From Desulfotomaculum sp. (GTDB lineage: Bacteria; Bacillota; Desulfotomaculia; Desulfotomaculales; Nap2-2B), in the NCBI GenBank assembly GCA_003485325.1, contig DMZI01000027.1:1-53899 (forward strand): a stretch of 53,899 bases of DNA, written 5' to 3'. The notes beneath the pieces are model-generated. The model worked only from the letters and a program-made list of their open reading frames with translations, ran no database searches and was not told the DNA's origin. The position numbers and the translations under genes are program-made. Shown piece after piece: positions 43,072-51,335 of the stretch; the stretch's first letter is position 1; each line of letters begins with the position of its first letter.

Positions 43072-43806
43072 ATGAAAAAAAGATTTATCTTGTCACTTAT
43101 TTTACTTTTAATAATCTTACCCGGTTGTGGTAAAATATCAAAGCCCGAAGTTAACCAACCCAAAGAGCAGGCAGCAGAATCCAGTAAGGGAGGTTCAAAT
43201 AATCAAATGAAACCGGACCAGCACCAGTTAGCCCCCCCTGAAAAAGGCGATACTATTGCAGTTATTACAACTACGATGGGCGCCATAAAAGTTAAGTTTT
43301 TCCCCAAAGAAGCGCCCAAAGCCGTAGAAAACTTCACCAATCTGGCAACTTCAGGTTATTATGACGGATTAATCTTCCATAGAATAATTAACAATTTCAT
43401 GATTCAGGGCGGCGACCCGTTGGGAAACGGCACGGGAGGCCAGAGCATCTGGAAAAAACCTTTTGAAGATGAATTCAGCGATAACCTGCATAATTACAAA
43501 GGAGCGCTTTCCATGGCCAACAGCGGGCCTAATACCAATGGAAGCCAATTCTTTATCGTACAAAAAAATACGGTTGAAGATAACCTCCAGTTATGGATGC
43601 GCCAGAATGGTTTTGATCAGGAACTCATTGACAGTTACATAAAAAACGGCGGAACGCCGTGGCTTGACAATCACCATACTGTTTTTGGCCAGGTTTTTGA
43701 AGGAATAGATGTTGTTGATAAAATAGCTGCTGTTAAAACCGATGCCAATGGAAAACCTGCACAGGACGTAAAAATAATCAAAATTGAAGTCACAAAACAG
43801 GAATAA
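43072..43806 (+). CDS. Lipoprotein peptidyl-prolyl isomerase (cyclophilin)
   Basis: Predicted membrane-anchored folding catalyst outside the cell. It has 244 residues with a lipoprotein signal whose lipobox is LPGC (Cys19), then a polar linker to about residue 60. The cyclophilin domain shows FHRIINNFMIQGGDP (catalytic Arg and the FMIQGGD signature), GALSMANSGPNTNGSQFFI and a final HTVFGQVFEGIDVV. An insertion of about 30 residues (LQLWMRQNGFDQELIDSYI) precedes the last part, as is common in Firmicute lipoprotein cyclophilins. A terminator follows. Confidence 0.93.
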   Translation: MKKRFILSLILLLIILPGCGKISKPEVNQPKEQAAESSKGGSNNQMKPDQHQLAPPEKGDTIAVITTTMGAIKVKFFPKEAPKAVENFTNLATSGYYDGLIFHRIINNFMIQGGDPLGNGTGGQSIWKKPFEDEFSDNLHNYKGALSMANSGPNTNGSQFFIVQKNTVEDNLQLWMRQNGFDQELIDSYIKNGGTPWLDNHHTVFGQVFEGIDVVDKIAAVKTDANGKPAQDVKIIKIEVTKQE

Positions 43807-43821
43807 AAAATTTTATCCGTC

Positions 43822-43851
43822 AAAAGGTCTCTGGATTTCAGGGACCTTTTT
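43822..43851 (+). terminator. Terminator after the cyclophilin gene
   Basis: AAAAGGTC (43822-43829) pairs with GACCTTTT (43843-43850), followed by T; it can act in both directions. Confidence 0.8.
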
Positions 43852-43910
43852 AAAATACTTACCCGACATTTCTTATTTTCCTGAAACCTTTTACTGCTTC
43901 CGCTCACCTT

Positions 43911-44819
43911 TCAAGAAAATAATAAATTATTTTCCTGAGTAAAAATAAAACTATGGAATGTTTCAGCAGCAAAATTGCTCATCCAGCTTTGATCGCGAAT
44001 AACATATAGCTTTCTGTTCAGGTCAAGGTTATGAACACGGATTTCCTTGATCAGTCCAAGCAACAGGGGATCCCTGGCAGCCAAAAATGAAACAACGCTT
44101 ACCCCCAAACCTGCTTCTACGGCGGTTATCACAGCCCGGGTGCTGCCCATTTCCATAACTATGCTTAGTTGTTCTTTTGAAATGTTGCTCCTGGCGAGGC
44201 TTGTTTCAAATGTTTTCCGTGTACCGGAACCGCTTTCCCTCAAAACAAACTTTTCCTTAACTAAATCACTAATCTTTATTTCCCCGCCGGCTTCCCAGGG
44301 ATGATCCACCGGGGCAATCAAAACCAGGTGGTCAGTTAAAAAGGGCAGACACTCGATTTCCTTGCCCGAAATCAATGTACCGCAAAAACCCAGGTCTATT
44401 TCGCGGTTTAAAAGCCATTTTTCAACCTGCGCGCTTCCCGCTATCCGCACATTAATTTGAATACCCGGAAACTGCCGGCGAAAGTCCCCGATTAATTTCG
44501 GCAATATGTATTCACCGGGAATAGTACTTGCTCCAATCGTTAAAGAACCTGTTTTTAATTCTTTCAGATCATTGACGACCGATTTAATCTTGTAAAAATG
44601 GGCAACTATCTGCTTCGCCTGTTCAAATAACAGTTTCCCGGCTTCAGTAAGTATGACATTTTTTTCGTTTCGCCAGAAAAGTTTTACACCAAGGAATTCT
44701 TCTAATGACTGGATCTGAAAACTGACCGCAGGTTGACTCATGTACAATCTTTTGGCAGCTTTAGTAAAACCCTTTAACTCGGCAACCCATAAAAATACTT
44801 CCAACTGTTTTAAATTCAT
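43911..44819 (-). CDS. LysR family transcriptional regulator
   Basis: Predicted LysR regulator of 302 residues. The N-terminal winged helix-turn-helix spans about 1-60 (FTKAAKRLYMSQPAVSFQIQ), and the C-terminal effector-binding domain runs from about 90 (GSLTIGASTIPGEYILPKLI). It is of the CysB/CbbR-like subgroup. Its target is not adjacent. Some LysR proteins of this look accompany selenium genes; yedF and a cysteine desulfurase lie 3.4-5.6 kb away, which is a weak hint only. It has an AT-rich promoter region shared with the hsp20 terminator. Confidence 0.9.
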   Translation of the reverse strand: MNLKQLEVFLWVAELKGFTKAAKRLYMSQPAVSFQIQSLEEFLGVKLFWRNEKNVILTEAGKLLFEQAKQIVAHFYKIKSVVNDLKELKTGSLTIGASTIPGEYILPKLIGDFRRQFPGIQINVRIAGSAQVEKWLLNREIDLGFCGTLISGKEIECLPFLTDHLVLIAPVDHPWEAGGEIKISDLVKEKFVLRESGSGTRKTFETSLARSNISKEQLSIVMEMGSTRAVITAVEAGLGVSVVSFLAARDPLLLGLIKEIRVHNLDLNRKLYVIRDQSWMSNFAAETFHSFIFTQENNLLFS

Positions 44820-44899
44820 TTTCCACCTAAATAAGGATATTTTATTTAATGCCTATAATTATTATAACTTTTTTTTATCACAATTTAAATATCATTAAG

Positions 44900-44951
44900 T
44901 AAAAATAAATAAATAAAAAGGGTGGATTATCCTTTTTTGAATAATCCACCC
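44900..44951 (-). terminator. Terminator after hsp20
   Basis: GGGTGGATTAT (44920-44930) and ATAATCCACCC (44941-44951) form a perfect 11-bp stem with a 10-base loop. On the minus strand it is followed by TTTTTATTTATTTATTTTTAC, giving a strong intrinsic terminator 15 bases after the hsp20 stop. Confidence 0.9.
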
Positions 44952-44965
44952 TGAAAGCTTTTAAA

Positions 44966-45421
44966 TTAATGAACGCTTACATCTACAGGTATCCTTTTTG
45001 GTTTTGCCCCTTCCTTTTTTGGAAGTGTAATTTCAAGCATCCCATTTTTGTAGTTTGCCGTAATCGCATCTTCTTTTATAGGAAAGTCAATGTTAAAGGA
45101 ACGGTAAAAACTCCCATAACTGCGTTCGATCTTAAGGAAACGGGCATCTTCTTTCTTTTGCTCATTAGCGCGTTCACCCTGAATGCTGAGCTGGTTGTTC
45201 ACAAAATGAACCTTTATCTCATCTTTCTCCAGACCGGGGATCTCCGCACGTACAATAATATTGTCCTCATTCTCGTGAATGTCTACCGGAAAAGTCCAGG
45301 GATTGTCCATTGTGCCGGTTCGCCCAATCATCGGCGACAAATTTTCATCAAAAATTCTGTTTATGGAATGTCTTAAATTACTCAGGTCCTTCATCGGATT
45401 CCATCTTACCATGCTGTCCAC
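44966..45421 (-). CDS. Hsp20/alpha-crystallin small heat-shock protein
   Basis: Predicted ATP-independent holdase chaperone. From GTG 45421 it has 151 residues; GGAGG lies eight bases before it, while the earlier TTG overlaps that site and ATG 45412 is 17 bases away. The N-terminus VRWNPMKDLSNLRHSINRIF is typical, followed by the alpha-crystallin domain (WTFPVDIHENEDNIIVRAEI to YKNGMLEITLPK) and a short C-terminal extension with PKRIPVDV. No CIRCE operator is seen upstream, so control by HrcA is not indicated. Confidence 0.92.
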   Translation of the reverse strand: MDSMVRWNPMKDLSNLRHSINRIFDENLSPMIGRTGTMDNPWTFPVDIHENEDNIIVRAEIPGLEKDEIKVHFVNNQLSIQGERANEQKKEDARFLKIERSYGSFYRSFNIDFPIKEDAITANYKNGMLEITLPKKEGAKPKRIPVDVSVH

Positions 45422-45577
45422 TATGTATTCCTCCAATTTTCAAGATTAAATATAGTATCAAGCATTTTTAAAAAAATATCCCGGAATCGTTCATTATCTC
45501 AAAATTCTTTTCCTATTTATCTGCTTTTTAAATTGCGTTAGCAGCTTTCTCTCATTATTCCCCTGCTAAAAAATTAG

Positions 45578-46579
45578 TTACTTAACGGGAAACAAGACTG
45601 CGTTTCTTCTGCTTTTACTGCCGGCGGCGCCGATTCGCCATCCCGGTGTTGTCGTCTCGGCAAAATAATATTTGGTTCCCTCATACTCGTAATATAAAAG
45701 GTCCCGGTTAGACGGAACTTGATCATCTTCAAAGGCTATTCCTATAGCAAAGTGATCCGGAAACTCTACCAGAGCAACTCTATACCCCATGTTTTTCAGG
45801 ATAGCAGCCAGAAGAATAGACTTGCAGTCACAATCACCATTTTCAGCAAGTGTTTGAACCGGCAGCTGGACATCAGCAACTTTGTAAGGAATAGCGCCCC
45901 CGATAAAACTCAGTACAAACTCAGCCTTGTGAAAGTAATCAAATTTGGCAGCCATGTCTGACAGCGTTTCTCCCATGTAACCGGCAAATCTATAGTTTTT
46001 TTCTTCTGTCACCCAGGGGGATAAATCACCGTTAGACGTTACCCTTAAAGAACTGATCAGATTTCTAAGGACGGCGTCGGATCTTATAAAAGTGGCTCTT
46101 TGCTCAACCCCGTCGCTTTTATAATACTCTTGAACAATATCTTTTATATTCCTGCTGTACTCAAGCAAATCTGCAGGAATACCTATATTCCAGCTATATG
46201 TGACTCCCTGGTAATTCCAGGTAAAGCCCTTGCTTACACTCTTTTCGTTAAGGGAAAGCGGCTCTACTGACTGCCGCACTTCACGAATTGGCAGGACAGA
46301 TGACTCGTCACTCCTGGGAATATTGATCAAAGAAGCGAACATAACAACACAAAGAACAGCGGCAATGAGCACAATAAGATATTTAGATGTTGATTTTTTC
46401 TCCTCATGATCTATTTCATCCAAATACTCGTCCCGGTATATTGGCGTACCGGGAAAATTGCGGTCAAAAAGCCAGTGGCCGCACTCTGTGCAGGTATTGG
46501 CTTCTTTAGAAGAAATAGTTTTGCAGACCGGACACCTGTACCCAAAAACGTCCCCGCTGTTCATCCTGTTTTTATCCAC
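45578..46579 (-). CDS. Membrane protein with zinc ribbon and transglutaminase-like domain
   Basis: Protein of 333 residues. A zinc ribbon uses C16, C19, C30 and C33 (CPVC, CTEC). A single membrane helix follows at about 67-86. The external C-terminal domain has a transglutaminase-like core: catalytic Cys in NGDCDCKSILLAAIL and His in FPDHFAIGIAF, with a later aromatic patch GTKYYFAETTTPGWRIG. Such proteins may be peptidases or amidotransfer enzymes at the surface; the substrate is unknown. The motif reads GDCDCK where many relatives have GDCDDK. Confidence 0.75.
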   Translation of the reverse strand: MDKNRMNSGDVFGYRCPVCKTISSKEANTCTECGHWLFDRNFPGTPIYRDEYLDEIDHEEKKSTSKYLIVLIAAVLCVVMFASLINIPRSDESSVLPIREVRQSVEPLSLNEKSVSKGFTWNYQGVTYSWNIGIPADLLEYSRNIKDIVQEYYKSDGVEQRATFIRSDAVLRNLISSLRVTSNGDLSPWVTEEKNYRFAGYMGETLSDMAAKFDYFHKAEFVLSFIGGAIPYKVADVQLPVQTLAENGDCDCKSILLAAILKNMGYRVALVEFPDHFAIGIAFEDDQVPSNRDLLYYEYEGTKYYFAETTTPGWRIGAAGSKSRRNAVLFPVK

Positions 46580-46651
46580 TTCTTTTTTTACTTAAATTAT
46601 TCATCATTCCCGGTCTAACTTCCTTTATTTAAAAAGAGCATATAATGTCAG

Positions 46652-46675
46652 AACCCCGCAAAAACTTGCAGGGTT
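46652..46675 (-). terminator. Hairpin after the CBS gene
   Basis: AACCCCGCAA and TTGCAGGGTT form a ten-pair stem with one mismatch/wobble around a short loop. It lies between the CBS-protein stop and the next minus-strand gene. The T-run is weak. Confidence 0.45.
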
Positions 46676-46715
46676 ACTGTTTTAAAAGAATTAAGGCATC
46701 TTTTAAGTTACCTGC

Positions 46716-47180
46716 TCATCGAGAATGTGCGGCCTTGATAATATCCTGGCGGCTGATTATTCCCAGCAGTCTTTTGTTTTCATCCACTACCGGGACGCGG
46801 TTGACTTCTTTTTCCGATATAATTCTGATTACTTTCTCGATAGGGTCTTCCGGCCCGACAGAATACACTTTCTCGGACATTAACTCATTAACTTTTAAAG
46901 CAATAATGCGTTTTAATTCTTTGTTGAAACGGCTGGGGTTTTCCAAATAAATAATACCGCCAAGAAAAACAGTCATCGCCGGCGCTTTTATTTCCTTGTC
47001 CTGGATTAATAAGTCTCCCTCGCTGATGATGCCGGCTAATCTTCCTTCCCCGTCTACCACGGGCATGCCGCTGACGTGGTGATTCAACATCAATTGGGCT
47101 ACTTTTTCTATAGTATCGTCCGCATTAACTGTAATGACCTCTTTGGTCATTATATCTTTAGCCAAAATCTTTCTTGCCAT
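46716..47180 (-). CDS. CBS-domain pair protein
   Basis: Protein of 154 residues made of two CBS domains (LAKDIMTKEVITV with GMPVVDGEGRLAGIISEGDLL, and VNELMSEKVYSVGPE with VNRVPVVDENKRLLGIISRQDI) separated by about 45 residues. CBS pairs usually bind adenine nucleotides and sense energy state. The start is ATG 47180, eight bases after GGAGG; the earlier in-frame TTG overlaps that site. It stands alone with no partner enzyme nearby. Confidence 0.92.
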   Translation of the reverse strand: MARKILAKDIMTKEVITVNADDTIEKVAQLMLNHHVSGMPVVDGEGRLAGIISEGDLLIQDKEIKAPAMTVFLGGIIYLENPSRFNKELKRIIALKVNELMSEKVYSVGPEDPIEKVIRIISEKEVNRVPVVDENKRLLGIISRQDIIKAAHSR

Positions 47181-47399
47181 GTTAATTACCTCCAAAGGTT
47201 CTTTCCTCTACTCTACAATGTTTTTCGTGACAGCACAAGTTTAGTTTTAATCCTTCAACTAACGGTTATCTCTTGTGCTTCTGCGTTCCATTTACATCGC
47301 AGCCAAGTTTTCCGCAATAAACCGCAACGGCAGCATAATCCGCCCAGGCAGCGGGCTCAGTGAACTACAGCCCGGTTTAGGGAATCTATAAGAGTATTT

Positions 47400-47630
47400 A
47401 TGCCGCAAGCTGGAGATTTTGGCTCTGCTATTAATTTTTTCTTATATAACACAGTAAAAATATTGTTCATGCTGGTCCTGATTATCTTTGTCATAACCGT
47501 AATCAGGAGCTTTTTTCCACCTAAAAAACATTTTATGGCGAGGCGTGAACTGGCTGCATATTTTGGCATTGTAGCTCTGGCGATTGTCTGCATAGGCTAT
47601 TTATTTAACGCTATTGTCAGGCTATATTAA
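47400..47630 (+). CDS. Small membrane protein, possibly an internally deleted permease
   Basis: A 76-residue protein with two membrane helices (about 18-37 and 52-71). The first part (FFLYNTVKILFML to IRSFFPPKK) resembles the beginning of DUF318/YraQ-type permeases, and the last part (LAAYFGIVALAIVCIGYLFNAIV) resembles their end, with the middle absent. It could be an in-frame deletion remnant or a natural small relative. The ribosome site is weak, so expression is uncertain. It overlaps the convergent yedF by 14 bases. Confidence 0.5.
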   Translation: MPQAGDFGSAINFFLYNTVKILFMLVLIIFVITVIRSFFPPKKHFMARRELAAYFGIVALAIVCIGYLFNAIVRLY

Positions 47631-48231
47631 TAACCTTACCGGACTTTGTAAGCTGTTCAAGTATTTCAAACATGTTGCTGACCTTTCCGGTGAGCAGTTT
47701 TTCAGCAAGCTTGTAATAATTCAGGCATGTGCCGCAGGAAAGAATCTGTGCGCCCTTTTGGACCAGGGAATTCAGTTGTTCAATTACCGGCGAACCTTCG
47801 GTTGTCAGGTAAACTCCAGAGTTTATAAAAATTAAAGACTCCGGGCACGGCTGTTCAATTAAAGCAGTAAAGAAACTCTTCATCAGCACCTCGCCCAAAT
47901 CAGGGGAACCCTGACCAAACGAGTTTGTGGTAATCAAGTAAACCGGGCCTTTTTGAGAAACGCTTTCAACTTTTTGAACACATTCAGTGCTGCACTGCAA
48001 ATCCCCGGACTTATCTTTTATAGCTATCTCCAATACGAAATCACTATCAGATTCCTTTACGTCCACACTACAACCTGAATTTTCGGCAAAAGCGGTAACA
48101 TTTTCTTTCGCAGTCTGATTATCAACAATGACAGTAAGAACGGATCCCTGTTCAATTTCTTCCAGCGCTTTTTTAGTTTTTATAACCGGTTGTGGGCACG
48201 CTAACCCGCGGCAATCCAAACTTTTGTTCAT
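47617..48231 (-). CDS. yedF: YedF-type sulfurtransferase-like selenium-metabolism protein
   Basis: Protein of 204 residues from ATG 48231 behind AAGGAGG. The N-terminal TusA-like domain has LDCRGLACPQPVIKTKKAL with the active-site Cys in the CP motif. The C-terminal DsrE-like domain has TTEGSPVIEQLN and ILSCGTCLNYYKL. This two-domain form is the YedF family, which is tied to selenium metabolism by gene neighbourhood in other bacteria. It follows a cysteine desulfurase gene in the same direction by 127 bases, fitting sulfur or selenium transfer. selA, selB and selD are not in the window. Confidence 0.88.
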   Translation of the reverse strand: MNKSLDCRGLACPQPVIKTKKALEEIEQGSVLTVIVDNQTAKENVTAFAENSGCSVDVKESDSDFVLEIAIKDKSGDLQCSTECVQKVESVSQKGPVYLITTNSFGQGSPDLGEVLMKSFFTALIEQPCPESLIFINSGVYLTTEGSPVIEQLNSLVQKGAQILSCGTCLNYYKLAEKLLTGKVSNMFEILEQLTKSGKVINIA

Positions 48232-48358
48232 CAACTTTCCTCCTTGTATAATTTGAATGGAAATATTCTCTTGTTTTGCCAAAACTGTAAGAAAAGTAAT
48301 AGGCAGCCGCCATCTGCCTCCTTTAACATTCCAAAAGGTATCTGCGCCGGAATCGGCA

Positions 48359-49498
48359 TTACCCGGTTTCTATCGCGGAATCTATAACTTCCAGGAAGTA
48401 TTCCACATCCTCCTCTTTATTCTCTCTGCCAAGTGTAAGGCGTAAGGATCCATAAGCGGCCTCCGGCGGAATGCCCATTGCCAGCAAAACGTGTGACGGT
48501 TCCAGAGAACCCGATGTGCAGGCCGAACCGCTTGACGCAGCTATGCCCTTCATATCAAGATTAAAGAGCATTGATTCTCCCTCAACGAATTCAAAGCAAA
48601 AACTGGCATGGTTGGGCAGACGGGAAGTGGGATGACCGGTCAGCCTTGCCTCCTTGAACCGGCTGAGGACACCGCTGATCAGCCGATCGCGAAGTGCGGT
48701 TAATCTCCTGCTTTCTTGCTCCATCCCATTAAAAGCCAGTTCGGCCGCTTTGCCCAACCCTATGATACCAGGTACGTTTTCTGTACCCGCCCTGCGCAAT
48801 TTTTCCTGAGCCCCGCCATGAAATAAAGTCTGTTTAATACGCGTGCCGCTTCGTATGTACAGGGCTCCAATACCTTTGGGACCATATATTTTGTGCCCCG
48901 AAACGGAAAGCAGGTCAACACCAAGCTCATCAACAGTAAAGGGGATTTTACAGAAACTCTGAACTGCATCAGTATGGAAGACAATTCCCCGCTGTCTGGC
49001 CAAATTACCTATTTCTTTCATAGGCATGATAGTTCCGACTTCATTGTTCGCATGCATGATACTAATCAGAATCGTTTTATCTGTAACAGCGTCAGCAAGT
49101 TCATCGAGATTAACCTGGCCATATTGATTCACAGGCAGGATAGTGATGTCGAAACCCTGCTTTCCCAGAGCCTTAACAGTGTTAAGAACTGCATGGTGCT
49201 CAACTGCGCAGGTTATTACATGGTTCCCCCTCTCCCGGTTTGTACAGGCGATTCCATGTATAGCCATGTTATCGGATTCAGTTCCTCCGCTTGTAAAGAC
49301 AATCTCCCCGGGATTGGCGGACATGGCTGAAGCAACTTTTTCTCTTGCCTCTTCAACGGCTTTACGAGCAACAGTCCCAAAGAAATGCTGGCTGTTCGGA
49401 TTGCCAAAATTTTGACCGGTTAAATACCGGCTCATCTCCTCAGCCACCTGTGCGTGAACAGGCGTGGTGGCGCTGTGATCAAAATAAACTCTGCGCAT
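48359..49498 (-). CDS. Cysteine desulfurase (NifS/IscS family)
   Basis: Predicted pyridoxal-phosphate enzyme that takes sulfur (or selenium) from cysteine (or selenocysteine). It has 379 residues. It begins VYFDHSATTPVH; the PLP Lys is in SVSGHKIYGPKGIG and the catalytic Cys in SSGSACTSGSLEP. The proximity of yedF suggests supply of sulfur or selenium rather than general Fe-S assembly, since no iscU or iscR is nearby. The start is ATG after AGGGGATT. Confidence 0.93.
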   Translation of the reverse strand: MRRVYFDHSATTPVHAQVAEEMSRYLTGQNFGNPNSQHFFGTVARKAVEEAREKVASAMSANPGEIVFTSGGTESDNMAIHGIACTNRERGNHVITCAVEHHAVLNTVKALGKQGFDITILPVNQYGQVNLDELADAVTDKTILISIMHANNEVGTIMPMKEIGNLARQRGIVFHTDAVQSFCKIPFTVDELGVDLLSVSGHKIYGPKGIGALYIRSGTRIKQTLFHGGAQEKLRRAGTENVPGIIGLGKAAELAFNGMEQESRRLTALRDRLISGVLSRFKEARLTGHPTSRLPNHASFCFEFVEGESMLFNLDMKGIAASSGSACTSGSLEPSHVLLAMGIPPEAAYGSLRLTLGRENKEEDVEYFLEVIDSAIETG

Positions 49499-49756
49499 AT
49501 TATAATCCCCTTGTGTAATTTGATTAAGAAAGGTCTCTTACCTTGACAAAAGGACGTGCCCTGGAGACAATCAACATGGGTTGGTCAGGGTTCCTAACAC
49601 TGATAAAATGATTATATATGAGTCTTTGTTATATTAATAATTTAATATTATTATGGCTGAGGTATCATAAAATAAGAATATTTTATAGCTTTTAAACAAA
49701 AACAAACCTGCGAAGGCATAACAAGAAAATTTGAACCTCTGAATTGTGCGAGTCCT

Positions 49757-49799
49757 TATCAGTTAGGCAAATGGCGCCGATGTGTAACTGATATATAAT
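49757..49799 (+). promoter_or_regulatory. Perfect inverted repeat at the promoter of the HAD gene
   Basis: TATCAGTTA (49757-49765) and TAACTGATA (49785-49793) form a perfect 9-bp inverted repeat with a 19-base centre, immediately followed by TATAAT (49794-49799). It sits where an activator or repressor would act. The rest of 49499-49868 is AT-rich without a gene that I can support. Confidence 0.45.
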
Positions 49800-49868
49800 A
49801 AGTTAAAGACGTTTTACGCCTTCCGGACGCAGATCTCAATTTTAAAACAGAAAGTATTGGAGAGGAAA

Positions 49869-50339
49869 ATGATTACGTTTGATATTCCGGGAAAAGGATC
49901 TGTAAGTTTAAATCATATCGTGCTCGATTTTAACGGAACGATAGCGCGTGATGGTGTGTTGATTGACGGAGTAAAGGAAAGGCTTAATAAGTTGGCGGAA
50001 CAAATGGAAGTCCATATTGTGACAGCTGACACTTTCGGTTCCTGCCGGGAATACTGCAAAGGTATTAAGAGCAGCATCCACATTCTTACAGCCGGGGTCG
50101 GCGCTCCTGAAAAGCTGGAAATTGTAAAATCTTTAGCGGCAGAAAACGTAGCAGCCGTGGGCAACGGCGTCAACGATGCCCTGATGCTGGAGGCTGCCGC
50201 TCTGGGTATTATTGTCATCGGCCCGGAAGGTACTTCTGCAAAGGCTCTCCGGGAAGCTGACGTAATAGTGAAGGATATCAACGACGGACTTGATCTGCTC
50301 TTAAATCCCAAAAGACTTATCGCGACTTTACGAGAGTAA
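49869..50339 (+). CDS. HAD-family protein, P-type-ATPase-like phosphatase domain
   Basis: Protein of 156 residues from ATG 49869; the earlier TTG (49857) overlaps the GGAGAGG site. It is a soluble HAD domain: motif I is VLDFNGTIARDG, motif II THR in HIVTADTF, and motif III GNGVNDALMLEAA. The second Asp of the usual DxD is Asn, as in the DKTG-type relatives of P-type ATPases, so it may act more as a phosphatase-like or regulatory domain. Similar free-standing proteins occur in Desulfotomaculum relatives. The substrate is unknown. Confidence 0.8.
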   Translation: MITFDIPGKGSVSLNHIVLDFNGTIARDGVLIDGVKERLNKLAEQMEVHIVTADTFGSCREYCKGIKSSIHILTAGVGAPEKLEIVKSLAAENVAAVGNGVNDALMLEAAALGIIVIGPEGTSAKALREADVIVKDINDGLDLLLNPKRLIATLRE

Positions 50340-50546
50340 AATAAGGATAACTACAGTTTGGAGATGCCGTCAAAGATTATTCTTCACTCGTGTCGCGGTT
50401 TAAAGTATTCAAGCATAGAATATAGAGACAGCTTTAGAAACATAGAATTATTCGTCAATAATCCGCAAAGAAAACTGCCGGAGTTTATGAATTCCAATAT
50501 ATTATAACTTCATATTGCGCTTTGGGATATAACAATATATAATTAA

Positions 50547-50562
50547 ATGAGCATATGTTCAT
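50547..50562. promoter_or_regulatory. Operator-like palindrome before the DUF134 gene
   Basis: ATGAGCATATGTTCAT is a 16-base palindrome with one mismatched pair, immediately upstream of the ribosome site of a putative DNA-binding protein, consistent with self-regulation. Confidence 0.45.
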
Positions 50563-50576
50563 TAGGTGGTATCGTG

Positions 50577-51158
50577 ATGGTAAGGAAAAGATGCATAGGA
50601 TTGGTCGACAACCTCCCCTGCTGCCAAAAATTTATTGCTGAAGGCCAACCAAACCAAAACCCGCTGGTGCTTGGAATAGAGGAACTTGAAGCCATCAGGC
50701 TTAAAGATATGTGTGGCTTAGACCAGTTCGAGTGCGCCAGCCAAATGGGATTGAGCCGCCCAACTTTTCAGCGCCTTCTGCAAACCGCCAGAAGTAAAAT
50801 AGCTTTAGCGCTGGTTGAGGGCAGGACGATCATGATTAGAGGCGGGAACTACATAGAAAAACGCCGTTCTTTTGAGTGTATTAAATGCAAGCATACGTGG
50901 GATGAAGGAACATTTTCAGAAAACGGTAAACGCGGCTACGAAATTTCCTGCCCCAAATGCGGAAGTATGGAAAAATATATAAAAGGACCTTTAGGGCTGG
51001 GGCATGGAACTGGAAAAAGCGAAGGGTTATGCAAAAATCAAAATCAGGTTAGTCCTTCCGGAAGCAGCATCCCGGACAGGGCGCAGGAAGCGGTACCAGA
51101 GCTTCCTGCAAGAGAATTTCCGGCTTCGGAATGCAACCGGACCAGGTTGAAATTCTAA
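50577..51158 (+). CDS. DUF134 family DNA-binding protein
   Basis: Predicted regulator of 193 residues from ATG 50577, seven bases after AGGTGG (GTG one codon earlier is possible). The DUF134 part has a Cys-containing start (CIGLVDNLPCC), GIEELEAIRLKD and a sigma-like helix-turn-helix (QFECASQMGLSRPTFQRLL). A zinc ribbon follows, CIKC and CPKC. The last ~50 residues are Gly/Ser/Pro-rich and not family-like, perhaps because of a frameshift (see the remnant at 51131). DUF134 genes often stand beside ferredoxin and dinitrogenase-accessory genes; none are here. Confidence 0.82.
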   Translation: MVRKRCIGLVDNLPCCQKFIAEGQPNQNPLVLGIEELEAIRLKDMCGLDQFECASQMGLSRPTFQRLLQTARSKIALALVEGRTIMIRGGNYIEKRRSFECIKCKHTWDEGTFSENGKRGYEISCPKCGSMEKYIKGPLGLGHGTGKSEGLCKNQNQVSPSGSSIPDRAQEAVPELPAREFPASECNRTRLKF

Positions 51159-51303
51159 AAAAACGTATTGTTTTTTTTGAAAAACGTATAGAAGATTTAA
51201 AAAATTGATTGAACGGCTTGAAAGCGGCGCTAAGTCGCTAAATTTTATCAATAACCACCTTAATATCCGCCATGTTGTTATAAATGCTGAAGAGCTTGGA
51301 TGA
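51131..51303 (+). pseudogene. Frameshifted small coiled-coil ORF
   Basis: ATG 51131 opens a frame (QPDQVEILKKRIVFFEKRIE) that stops at 51206. Moving one base at the A6 run (51199-51204) continues it as LIERLESGAKSLNFINNHLN to the stop at 51301. Together they read as one helical, coiled-coil-like protein of the kind seen in DUF5320 proteins near DUF134 genes. It overlaps the DUF134 3' end. It is either a decayed gene or a sequence error in the A-run. Confidence 0.4.
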
Positions 51304-51335
51304 TTTACTTAGGAAAACGGATTAAGGGTAATTAA

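Noticed and set aside
45437..45577. CIRCE operator upstream of hsp20
   Set aside because: No TTAGCACTC/GAGTGCTAA inverted repeat was found.
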